Source: an uncultured Bacilli bacterium
Lineage (GTDB): Bacteria > Bacillota_I > Bacilli_A > RF39 > UBA660
Length of the DNA stretch: 8,408 bases
NCBI GenBank assembly: GCA_947632295.1
Contig: CANROQ010000040.1
Coordinates: 1 to 8,408, forward strand
Reading direction: 5' to 3'
The notes under the pieces are model-generated. The model was given only the letters and a program-made list of their open reading frames with translations. It was not told the DNA's origin and ran no database searches. A program made the position numbers and the translations under genes. This document shows, one piece after another, positions 1 to 5,683 of this stretch. Positions within the stretch are counted from its first letter, which is position 1, and the number at the start of each line of letters is the position of its first letter.

Positions 1-28
1 AAAAAATTGTTAAAAATGTCAATTTTTT
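1..28 (-). terminator. AT-rich hairpin, possible terminator of the protease operon
   Basis: A perfect 9-bp inverted repeat (AAAAAATTG at 1-9, CAATTTTTT at 20-28) has a 10-nt loop. Read on the minus strand it ends in a run of six T, as an intrinsic terminator would. It lies about 120 bp past the stop codon of the S41 protease, which is rather far, and the stem is almost all A-T, so the call is tentative. The window edge cuts off what lies beyond. Confidence 0.35.
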
Positions 29-43
29 CAAAGTGGGAGATTT

Positions 44-69
44 ATATAAAAAATCTTTGTTTTTTATAT
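44..69. repeat. Perfect 10-bp A/T hairpin downstream of the protease gene
   Basis: ATATAAAAAA (44-53) is the exact reverse complement of TTTTTTATAT (60-69), with a 6-nt loop TCTTTG. It could act as a weak transcript end or as 3'-end protection for the operon mRNA. No separate U-tract follows on the minus strand. The stem has no G-C pair, and a chance match in this AT-rich spacer cannot be excluded. The 1-149 spacer otherwise contains only a short TACC/GGTA hairpin near 100-113 and no gene. Confidence 0.3.
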
Positions 70-149
70 GTCAATTCCCAATTTTACAATATTTTAATAC
101 CAAAAGTGGTAAAAATTAATTTTTTTCTATTTAGGCTGTGAATAGTAAC

Positions 150-1784
150 CTATTTTGTTAAAAATTCCAAAGCAGCATTTAATTGTGTATCATTTTCTTC
201 TACTGGATCATCATTATATTCTTCTGATTGTTCTACTTCAATTGTTGGTTTTATTCCTACTTCATCAATAGAATTTCCTTTTGCAGTTAACCATTCTTTA
301 GTAGTAAATTTATATTTTTCACCATTTTCCAATGTAACAACTTGTTGTCCAGTACCTTTTCCAAAAGTTTTAGTACCTATAATAGTAGCCCCATAAACTT
401 CTTTTAAAGCACCTATCATTAACTCTGAAGCCGAAGCACTTCCACCATTTGCTAAAATAACAACTTTATAATCACGTGTTTCATCATTATCAGAATAATA
501 TTTTGTAATTTTATCTTTTTCTTTAAATTGATATATTGTTTCTCCTTTTGGAACAAATAAGGAAACAATGTTATGAACTGATTCTAATTCTCCACCAGAA
601 TTATATCTTAAATCGATTATTAAGGAATCTATATTTTCTTTTTCTAATTCTTTTAATTTTGTATTAAATTGTTCATCAGAGTTTTTTGCAAAATTATTTA
701 ATGATAAATAGCCTATTTTTTGTCCATTACGTTCATATAATTTTGTAGCAACACTTTCTATTATGATCTTATCTTTTTTTAGCATTGCTTCATGTCCTTC
801 ACCATCTCTTTGGAAAATAAGTTTAAATTCTTTATCTCCATAAGAAGTAATCAATTCTTTAATAGCATCTAAATCTTTACCTATAACACCTGTATCATCT
901 ATATAGACTAAAATGTCGCCTTCTTCTAATCCACCATTAGCTGCTGGTGAATTTGGATACACATAAACTACAATAGGTTCATATTCATCATTATAGCTCA
1001 TTTGAATACCAATTCCTTCATATTCACCATAAATATCAATATTAAAATCATCGATAGCATCTATATCAATATAAGTAGCATATGGATCATTTAACGAATA
1101 AATCATACCCTTTGTAGCATATTTTACTAAATCTCTTGCATCTATATCTTTATAATAATTGGCTACTATATCACGATAATTTGATAACAGTTCTTTTTCA
1201 TAATTACCTAAAGACGTAGTTTCATTTTTAGGCTTTATCATATTTCCTACAAAAAAACTTACAATAGCAGTAATTATCATAATTCCGACTACTTCTTTTA
1301 CTCCAAAATTATTTTTAGATGACTTTTTTGAGGCAATGTTTAAAGTTTCTAATTGTTCTTCTTTTTTTACATCTTTGCTAATTTTTATTTCATTTAAATT
1401 TTCATCATCTTTTTTTTCAATTTTTATATTTTTTTTAGATGTTAATTCATTATTTGAATTCTTTTTAGTTTGAGTTGCATTTTTCTTTTGTGTTTCTTTA
1501 GTCTTAACTACTGTTTTTTTAGTTTTATCTTCCTTAGTTTTATTTGCATTTTTCGTGCTTGTTGTCTTTTTTTCATTAATTGTATCACTTTGTTTTATAC
1601 CATTTTTTATTTGTTTTTTGTTAGTAGATTTCTTACCTTCTTTAATTGATGTTTTACTGCTTGTTTTTTTGCTTGATGCTTTTGTTGAACTAGAACTTTT
1701 TGTTTGACTTTTTTTCACGTCTTTTTTCTCACTATTTTTTTTATTTTTTGTTTCAACGTCTATTTTTTTATTTTCTTTTTCCAT
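150..1784 (-). CDS. Membrane-anchored C-terminal processing protease (S41 family, PDZ) with a lysine-rich cytoplasmic head
   Basis: This is a serine/lysine-dyad protease of the CtpA/CtpB/Prc family, which cleaves C-terminal tails of exported or membrane proteins outside the membrane. The 544 residues run as follows: a low-complexity Lys/Ser/Thr-rich segment (1-160), one membrane helix (about 164-183), a short helical linker, a PDZ domain (about 250-335, with GIGIQM as the ligand-binding loop), and the S41 catalytic core (about 345-520). The catalytic serine is read as Ser451 in GSASASE and the lysine as Lys476 in TFGKGTGQ. Their 25-residue spacing fits the family, and Gln480 follows. The start is supported by AAGGAGA six bases upstream. 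The gene sits 19 bp after the Cys-less thioredoxin-like gene, so it shares that transcript. Typical CtpA proteins are 400-480 aa; the excess is the basic head, which is not part of the family. The substrate is unknown. The enzyme looks intact. Confidence 0.93.
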   Translation of the reverse strand: MEKENKKIDVETKNKKNSEKKDVKKSQTKSSSSTKASSKKTSSKTSIKEGKKSTNKKQIKNGIKQSDTINEKKTTSTKNANKTKEDKTKKTVVKTKETQKKNATQTKKNSNNELTSKKNIKIEKKDDENLNEIKISKDVKKEEQLETLNIASKKSSKNNFGVKEVVGIMIITAIVSFFVGNMIKPKNETTSLGNYEKELLSNYRDIVANYYKDIDARDLVKYATKGMIYSLNDPYATYIDIDAIDDFNIDIYGEYEGIGIQMSYNDEYEPIVVYVYPNSPAANGGLEEGDILVYIDDTGVIGKDLDAIKELITSYGDKEFKLIFQRDGEGHEAMLKKDKIIIESVATKLYERNGQKIGYLSLNNFAKNSDEQFNTKLKELEKENIDSLIIDLRYNSGGELESVHNIVSLFVPKGETIYQFKEKDKITKYYSDNDETRDYKVVILANGGSASASELMIGALKEVYGATIIGTKTFGKGTGQQVVTLENGEKYKFTTKEWLTAKGNSIDEVGIKPTIEVEQSEEYNDDPVEENDTQLNAALEFLTK

Positions 1785-1803
1785 ATTGACTCTCCTTAAT
1801 AAC

Positions 1804-2307
1804 CTATTTATTAATATCTATGAATTTTTGCATTACAGCTGAATTTCCATCATACGTCTCAACTATTTTTCCAGCACTAATTTTTAAAAGTGACGTATCA
1901 CTAATTTTTAAATCACTGAGATTATCAACATTTAAATTACTAGTTTCACCTATATAAGGTTTATTAAACGCATTATCTATTAAAGCATAGTAGAATTTAT
2001 TATTGTTCGTATAGTTTGCTAAATAATTTTTATATTTTGTTCGGTAATCTTCTTCATTTAATATTAATACATAATACTCTTCTTCGCTTTGATTTAACAT
2101 ATTACCAATCAATATTTCATCATATTGGATGATTGCCAAGTGATCATTGTTACCATTGTTTGTAGTTGTTTTTTTGTTTTTTTGCATATAGTAAGTTAAT
2201 ATATAGAATATTCCAAAAACAATCATGATAACTAATATAATTTTAAACAAATTACCTACTTCTATTTCTGAATTAACATTTTTTTTATTTTTTGTCTTTT
2301 TTTTCAT
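1804..2307 (-). CDS. Single-pass membrane protein with a cysteine-free thioredoxin-like outer domain
   Basis: The protein has 167 residues: a basic head MKKKTKNKKN, one membrane helix (about 21-40), an Asn/Thr linker, then a domain at about 60-165. The pattern of that domain (strand YYVLILN at 78-84, strand KFYYALIDN at 104-112, and DTSLLKISAGKIVETYDG at 137-154) resembles the second half of a thioredoxin fold, where a cis-Pro/Thr loop precedes a strand and a G-K turn. There is no cysteine in the whole protein, so a redox role is excluded; a binding or scaffold role is more likely. I infer the fold from pattern only and do not recognise a named family. The upstream GTG at 2316 would overlap the Shine-Dalgarno AGGTGG, so the ATG at 2307, 4-5 bases after it, is the better start. 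It is the first gene of the operon with the S41 protease and may act with it at the membrane. Confidence 0.8.
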   Translation of the reverse strand: MKKKTKNKKNVNSEIEVGNLFKIILVIMIVFGIFYILTYYMQKNKKTTTNNGNNDHLAIIQYDEILIGNMLNQSEEEYYVLILNEEDYRTKYKNYLANYTNNNKFYYALIDNAFNKPYIGETSNLNVDNLSDLKISDTSLLKISAGKIVETYDGNSAVMQKFIDINK

Positions 2308-2325
2308 AATTACCACCTACAAACA

Positions 2326-2354
2326 ATTATAAACGTTTTTATTTTTAAAATCAA
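2326..2354 (-). promoter_or_regulatory. Sigma-A type promoter for the protease operon
   Basis: On the minus strand TTGATT (2354-2349) is separated by exactly 17 bp from a perfect TATAAT (2331-2326). Transcription would start near 2319, only about 12 nt before the ATG at 2307 and just ahead of the AGGTGG ribosome site, giving a very short leader. No other promoter of this quality precedes the protease, so both genes probably depend on it. Confidence 0.7.
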
Positions 2355-2368
2355 TTACAAATTATTAA

Positions 2369-2387
2369 TATGACAGTTGTTATGACA
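2369..2387. repeat. TATGACA direct repeat upstream of the operon promoter
   Basis: TATGACA occurs at 2369-2375 and again at 2381-2387, a 12-bp period, starting about 15 bp upstream of the -35 box of the protease operon promoter. It might bind an activator or repressor. It is short and seen only twice, so it may be chance. The remainder of the 2308-2485 spacer holds the promoter and a weak ATCAAT/ATTGAT hairpin at 2458-2475. Confidence 0.25.
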
Positions 2388-2485
2388 AGTTATTGTTTAA
2401 CATTAGATAATTTTTTTGCTTATATTGGAAAATTTTGGTAATATAAGAGCATTTGTAATCAATTATTTTATTGATGTTTATTTAG

Positions 2486-2776
2486 CTATTTATTTTGTTC
2501 TAAATTTACTAATAAATTAAACTCTTCTTCCATTTTAGTAGATAATTCATCTATTTTTCTATTATACTCAACCCTTTTATTTTCGTAATCGATAAGTTTT
2601 CTTTTTTGAAAAAATAGTGGCTTATTATTTTCCAATTGATTAAGTAGATTTTGGTAATATTGCAACTTAATACCATACAATCGCAAATTAATATTAGAAT
2701 CTTCAATAGCATATTTGATATTTAATTTTATTAGCGATTCCAATACTTTGTTTTCATCTTTTAAATTTCCATTCAT
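2486..2776 (-). CDS. Small coiled-coil protein of unknown function
   Basis: The 96 residues are rich in Lys, Glu, Asn and Leu, with no signal peptide and no membrane segment, so the protein is probably cytoplasmic. Residues 34-51 and 60-94 have heptad-like spacing of Leu/Ile/Tyr and are likely to form a helical hairpin or coiled coil, with a Pro-Leu-Phe-Phe turn (53-56) between them. I recognise no family. An upstream ATG (2806) in frame would add ten residues, but a perfect GGAGGT five bases before the ATG at 2776 fixes the shorter start. It is divergent from the tandem-HTH regulator across a shared 128-bp control region, which suggests that regulator controls it. A TATAAT at 2820-2815 lies at the right distance for its promoter. 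Confidence 0.75.
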   Translation of the reverse strand: MNGNLKDENKVLESLIKLNIKYAIEDSNINLRLYGIKLQYYQNLLNQLENNKPLFFQKRKLIDYENKRVEYNRKIDELSTKMEEEFNLLVNLEQNK

Positions 2777-2814
2777 TTTATACCTCCAATATTCTAAAAT
2801 TTTCATCTAAAAAT

Positions 2815-2820
2815 ATTATA
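2815..2820 (-). promoter_or_regulatory. Likely -10 box for the coiled-coil gene
   Basis: A perfect TATAAT lies on the minus strand 38 bp upstream of the ATG at 2776. No good -35 hexamer is found 16-18 bp further up: that position (about 2837-2845) is occupied by the first CCGAAGA repeat instead. A promoter with a poor -35 under a repeat fits regulated use, either activation or repression, by the neighbouring HTH protein. Confidence 0.45.
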
Positions 2821-2840
2821 CCTTATTTTGCTCAAATATA

Positions 2841-2871
2841 CCGAAGAAAATTTAAAATAGCCGAAGATAAT
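2841..2871. promoter_or_regulatory. CCGAAGA direct repeats, candidate operator in the divergent control region
   Basis: CCGAAGAAAAT (2841-2851) and CCGAAGATAAT (2861-2871) match at 10 of 11 bases and start exactly 20 bp apart, close to two helical turns, so both face the same side of the DNA. They stand out as G/C-containing words in a spacer that is nearly all A/T. The left copy overlaps the -35 position of the coiled-coil gene. The right copy contains GATAAT, a possible -10 for the regulator gene. A protein with two HTH domains, encoded next door, is the obvious candidate to bind two such sites. Confidence 0.45.
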
Positions 2872-2904
2872 GAAATAATTGTTTGCATAAGGTGGTGGCT
2901 ATTA

Positions 2905-3375
2905 GTGAACATTAGATTAGAAAAATTACGTGATGAACAAGGTTTACTAAGAAAAAATGTAGCACAACAAATGCAAGTAGTTGAATCTGTTTATTCCGAA
3001 TGGGAAAATGAAAAATTAAATATACCAACTAGAAGATTATTTCAACTTGCCAATTTTTATCATATAAACATTGACTATATTGTAGGTTTAACTAATAAAC
3101 AAAAGCATATTAGTAATAATACAACATTAGATATTTCATTAGTAGCACTTAGAATTAAAGAAATAAGGAAAGATTTAAACCTTACAATGCGAGATTTAGC
3201 TCATAAATTAAATACATCATCATCGGCTATCAGTAATTACGAAAATGGTAAATTTTTAATATTAAGTCCTTTTCTAATAGAATTATGTAAAATGAGTAAT
3301 TGTTCCATTGATTGGGTGTTAGGTAGATGTAATGACAAATATTTAACTAAAGAAAAAGAACTTGTTACAAATTAG
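2905..3375 (+). CDS. Tandem helix-turn-helix (XRE/Cro-CI type) DNA-binding regulator
   Basis: The 156 residues hold two complete HTH_3/XRE domains joined by a short linker: domain 1 at about 3-62 (recognition region ESVYSEWENEK, ending NIDYIVGLT) and domain 2 at about 82-141 (TMRDLAHKLNTSSSAISNYE, ending SIDWVLGR). No sensing, catalytic or membrane domain is present. It is most likely a cytoplasmic repressor or local regulator binding two half-sites from one chain. Domain 1 diverges more from the family consensus than domain 2. The start is a GTG with AAGGTGGTG (2889-2897) upstream; no ATG lies near. It is the only plus-strand gene, is transcribed divergently from the coiled-coil gene, and shares the CCGAAGA repeats with it, which suggests autoregulation. 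A clear terminator follows. Confidence 0.9.
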   Translation: MNIRLEKLRDEQGLLRKNVAQQMQVVESVYSEWENEKLNIPTRRLFQLANFYHINIDYIVGLTNKQKHISNNTTLDISLVALRIKEIRKDLNLTMRDLAHKLNTSSSAISNYENGKFLILSPFLIELCKMSNCSIDWVLGRCNDKYLTKEKELVTN

Positions 3376-3380
3376 ATAAA

Positions 3381-3420
3381 CAAAAAAATAATTTATCGTT
3401 TTTGATAAATTACTTTTTTA
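3381..3420. terminator. Bidirectional intrinsic terminator
   Basis: A 9-bp stem TAATTTATC (3389-3397) / GATAAATTA (3404-3412) with a 6-nt loop is flanked by seven A on the left and six T on the right, so it can end transcripts from both sides. It serves the tandem-HTH regulator on the plus strand, whose stop is about 10 bp before it, and the lipoprotein remnant on the minus strand, which ends at 3428. Confidence 0.8.
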
Positions 3421-3427
3421 TGTGCAA

Positions 3428-4186
3428 TTATTTAGATACTGGCATAACACTTACAGATTGAACAATACTAACTAATTCTTCTTGTGATAAAGCATCTGAA
3501 ACTATATAATATTCTGTATTATTGCTAACCCAACTTGCTGAATTATCGGATAATGCCCCTATTGTATCAGTTAATATAAGTGGTTCACCATAGACAGGAA
3601 TAGTGTTCATTTCTTCATCATAACTTACTGTTTCTTGAACAAACACAAAAGGTTTTTCACCTGAAAATGTTAAAATAACACGTTCTCCATCTTCTTTATT
3701 AACGACATTTTGACCTGTTAGATAAGTATTGGCAGGTATATACATTGGATAGACAATATCTTCAATTTTGCCAGTTGTCTTAGTCTCTTCAAAGACATCA
3801 TCAGATACAGCCATATTTTGTTTCAATTCAAAATATTTATCATCAAATTTAGCATCCATATCTACATTATTAAAATTCATCTTCATTTTTATTTCATCGT
3901 TTTCATCTAATACTTCTACTTTAGTAATATTAATATCTTTATCAATATAAATTTTTTGTTTTTTCAAATCTCTATTATTTGAATAATTAACACCTGTAGT
4001 ATAAATATATTCATTTTCGGTTTGTTCAAACAATTTTTCAGTATCGTTGTTTATATCTTTTAATAAGGTTTGGAATAAATAACTTTGAGAATTATTGTAT
4101 GGCCAATCACTTTGGAATTTAAAGCTTTTATTTAGTGAAGGAGTTAGTACTATAACACACCAAAGTTTTAAACATTGTATATTCAT
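3428..4186 (-). pseudogene. 5'-truncated LolA-fold lipoprotein (YdcC/GerS-like, with a DUF4367-like C-terminus)
   Basis: The open frame gives 252 residues. From about residue 11 (VIVLTPSLNKSFKFQSDWPY) to 125 it resembles the second half of the LolA-like domain of sporulation/germination lipoproteins of the YdcC/GerS type. Residues 140-250 resemble the DUF4367-type C-terminal domain (SGEKPFVFVQE, then SWVSNNTEYYIVS and LSQEELVSIVQSVS). Full members are about 330-350 aa and begin with a lipoprotein signal peptide and lipobox. Here that part is missing: the first ten residues match nothing expected, the ATG has no Shine-Dalgarno, and no promoter is seen. The 5' third therefore seems to have been removed near 4150-4160, next to the ATPase/recombinase block. 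The remaining frame is open, so the break may be recent. The family is recalled from sequence character, not from a search. Confidence 0.65.
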
Positions 4187-4302
4187 TATTTATTTTATTT
4201 ATTAGAAATATTTTTATTATTCATTATCTTTAATGTTTATTTTGCTTGCAATATATTTTTTTGTATTTAAATTTATGAATAACAAATGTTTTATATAAAA
4301 AT

Positions 4303-4341
4303 AAAAACCAAGTTAATAAAATTTATCATAACTCAGTTTTT
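4303..4341 (-). terminator. Intrinsic terminator after the ATPase gene
   Basis: On the minus strand a 13-bp stem (AAAAACTGAGTTA with TAACTTGGTTTTT, two G-U wobbles, 13-nt loop) starts about 9 bp after the ATPase stop codon. The right arm ends in five T followed by A and five more T. The rest of the 4187-4349 spacer is nearly pure A/T with no gene. It separates the ATPase transcript from the lipoprotein remnant. Confidence 0.6.
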
Positions 4342-4349
4342 ATTATAAA

Positions 4350-5552
4350 TTATTTATCTAATAAAAAATCTATTATATTAATAACTTTTATACCATTATA
4401 ATCTTTATTTATCGTCTTATCCATAGTCAAAATAATTTTTTCATAATTATCGGGAATGCTTTCCAAACTTCTAATTTCTCTTTCTCTTACTTCATCATTA
4501 TTAAGTGATTTAGTTACTTGATAATATATAATTTCATTTGGATTTTCAGCTACAAAATCTACCTCATAATCTAAAGTTTTACCGATACTAACTTTATATC
4601 CTTTTCTTAATAATTCTAAATATACTATATTTTCTAATAAATGGCCTTCATCGATATTTCTAAAACCTAATATTATATTTCTTAAACCTATATCAGATAT
4701 ATAATATTTTCCTAAAGTTTTCAAAATTGTTTTATTGCGAATATCACTTCTATCAGCTTTATACATAATATAAGATTTTTCTAACATATTTAAATAATTG
4801 TCAATAGTTTGATGATTACATTTATCAACTATTTTATTGCTATTTAAATAAGAACTAATTTTAGTAGAAGATACAGCACTACCAATATTAGAAGCCAAAT
4901 ATTTTATTATATTTTCTAAAAGAGCAGTATCCTTAATACTATTGCGATCTATTATATCTTTTTTTACAATCGTATTATAAATATCATTTAAATAAGACAT
5001 TACTAAATCTTGTTTGTCTTTAATTAAAGTAATTGCAGGTAGACCACCATATTTTAAATATTCATAAAATTTATCTTCAAGATTAGAATTATCATAATTA
5101 TTAAATAATAAATATTCCTTAAATGATAAAGGATATATTTTTATCTCAATATATCTACCAGATAATAAAGTTGATAACTCTGATGATAATAAATAAGCAT
5201 TAGAGCCAGTTATATATATATCAACATTAAAATCTACATTTAAAGAGTTAATAGCTTTTTCCCAATTTTGAACATTTTGAACTTCATCTAATAATATGTA
5301 AGTTTTTTCACTATCAATTTTATCTTTGATATATTTATATAAATCTTTATAATTTTTTATATCATCAAACATAGCAGATTCAAAATTAATATGAATTATA
5401 TTTTTTTCTAATACTCCATGTTTTTTCAAATATTCTTTATACATTAATAATAAAGTTGATTTTCCACTTCTTCTAACACCTGTAATAACTTTTATAAATT
5501 CCGTGTCTTTAGCATCAATTAAACGGTTTAAATACAGTTCTCTATCTATCAT
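4350..5552 (-). CDS. AAA-type ATPase with DUF4143 / nuclease-like C-terminal domain
   Basis: The 400-residue protein belongs to the AAA_14 + DUF4143 family of stand-alone ATPases, which is widespread and patchy in bacteria and has no settled function. It shows Walker A GVRRSGKST (25-33), Walker B YILLDEVQ (85-92), a sensor-type YITGSN (113-118), and SGRY (131-134), a conserved arginine motif. A helical/winged middle follows (about 200-270), then a C-terminal domain with LLENIVYLELLRKGYK (305-320), YEVDFV (329-334) and YYQVTKS (343-349), which resembles a PD-(D/E)xK nuclease fold. The usual final E-x-K is Q-x-T here, so nuclease activity is doubtful. A longer in-frame start (5645) exists, but GGGGTGAT just ahead of the ATG at 5552, and the family's usual MIDRELYL opening, fix this start. 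It lies 131 bp downstream of the recombinase and is probably cargo or a fellow traveller of the same element. Confidence 0.88.
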   Translation of the reverse strand: MIDRELYLNRLIDAKDTEFIKVITGVRRSGKSTLLLMYKEYLKKHGVLEKNIIHINFESAMFDDIKNYKDLYKYIKDKIDSEKTYILLDEVQNVQNWEKAINSLNVDFNVDIYITGSNAYLLSSELSTLLSGRYIEIKIYPLSFKEYLLFNNYDNSNLEDKFYEYLKYGGLPAITLIKDKQDLVMSYLNDIYNTIVKKDIIDRNSIKDTALLENIIKYLASNIGSAVSSTKISSYLNSNKIVDKCNHQTIDNYLNMLEKSYIMYKADRSDIRNKTILKTLGKYYISDIGLRNIILGFRNIDEGHLLENIVYLELLRKGYKVSIGKTLDYEVDFVAENPNEIIYYQVTKSLNNDEVREREIRSLESIPDNYEKIILTMDKTINKDYNGIKVINIIDFLLDK

Positions 5553-5610
5553 ATTATCACCCCAATTAATGATAACATATTTTCTTGGATTTGTAAAGTT
5601 TTGCAAGTAT

Positions 5611-5647
5611 ATTTGCAAAAATATTTTTTGTGACATTTTTTGCAAAT
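5611..5647. repeat. Perfect 11-bp inverted repeat upstream of the ATPase gene
   Basis: ATTTGCAAAAA (5611-5621) and TTTTTGCAAAT (5637-5647) are exact reverse complements, separated by 15 nt. A third TTTTGCAA copy lies at 5599-5606. The repeat occupies the spacer between the recombinase stop and the ATPase start, 59-95 bp before the ATG. Read on the minus strand it is not followed by a T-run, so it is not a standard terminator. An operator or leader-RNA hairpin is more likely. Confidence 0.5.
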
Positions 5648-5648
5648 C

Positions 5649-5654
5649 ATTATA
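5649..5654 (-). promoter_or_regulatory. Possible -10 box for the ATPase gene
   Basis: A perfect TATAAT lies on the minus strand immediately upstream of the inverted repeat, with only a weak A/T-rich -35 (about 5672-5678). A transcript from here would start inside or beside the repeat, so a bound protein could block it. An alternative is TTGCAA (5618-5613) with TACAAA (5595-5590) at 17-bp spacing. I cannot choose between them. Confidence 0.3.
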
Positions 5655-5683
5655 AAATTATTTATCTTACATTTATAAATAAA

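Noticed and set aside
2458..2475. ATCAAT/ATTGAT hairpin after the coiled-coil gene as a terminator
   Set aside because: It has a 6-bp all-but-one A-T stem and no T-run follows on the minus strand.
3768..3950. Plus-strand 60-codon open frame
   Set aside because: It is antisense to the lipoprotein remnant, with low-complexity Ser/Ile/Phe content typical of a reverse-frame shadow and no ribosome site.
5553..5645. N-terminal extension of the ATPase by 31 residues to an upstream ATG
   Set aside because: The extension would run through the TTGCAA repeats, has no ribosome site, and does not fit the family start. GGGGTGAT before the ATG at 5552 is clear.
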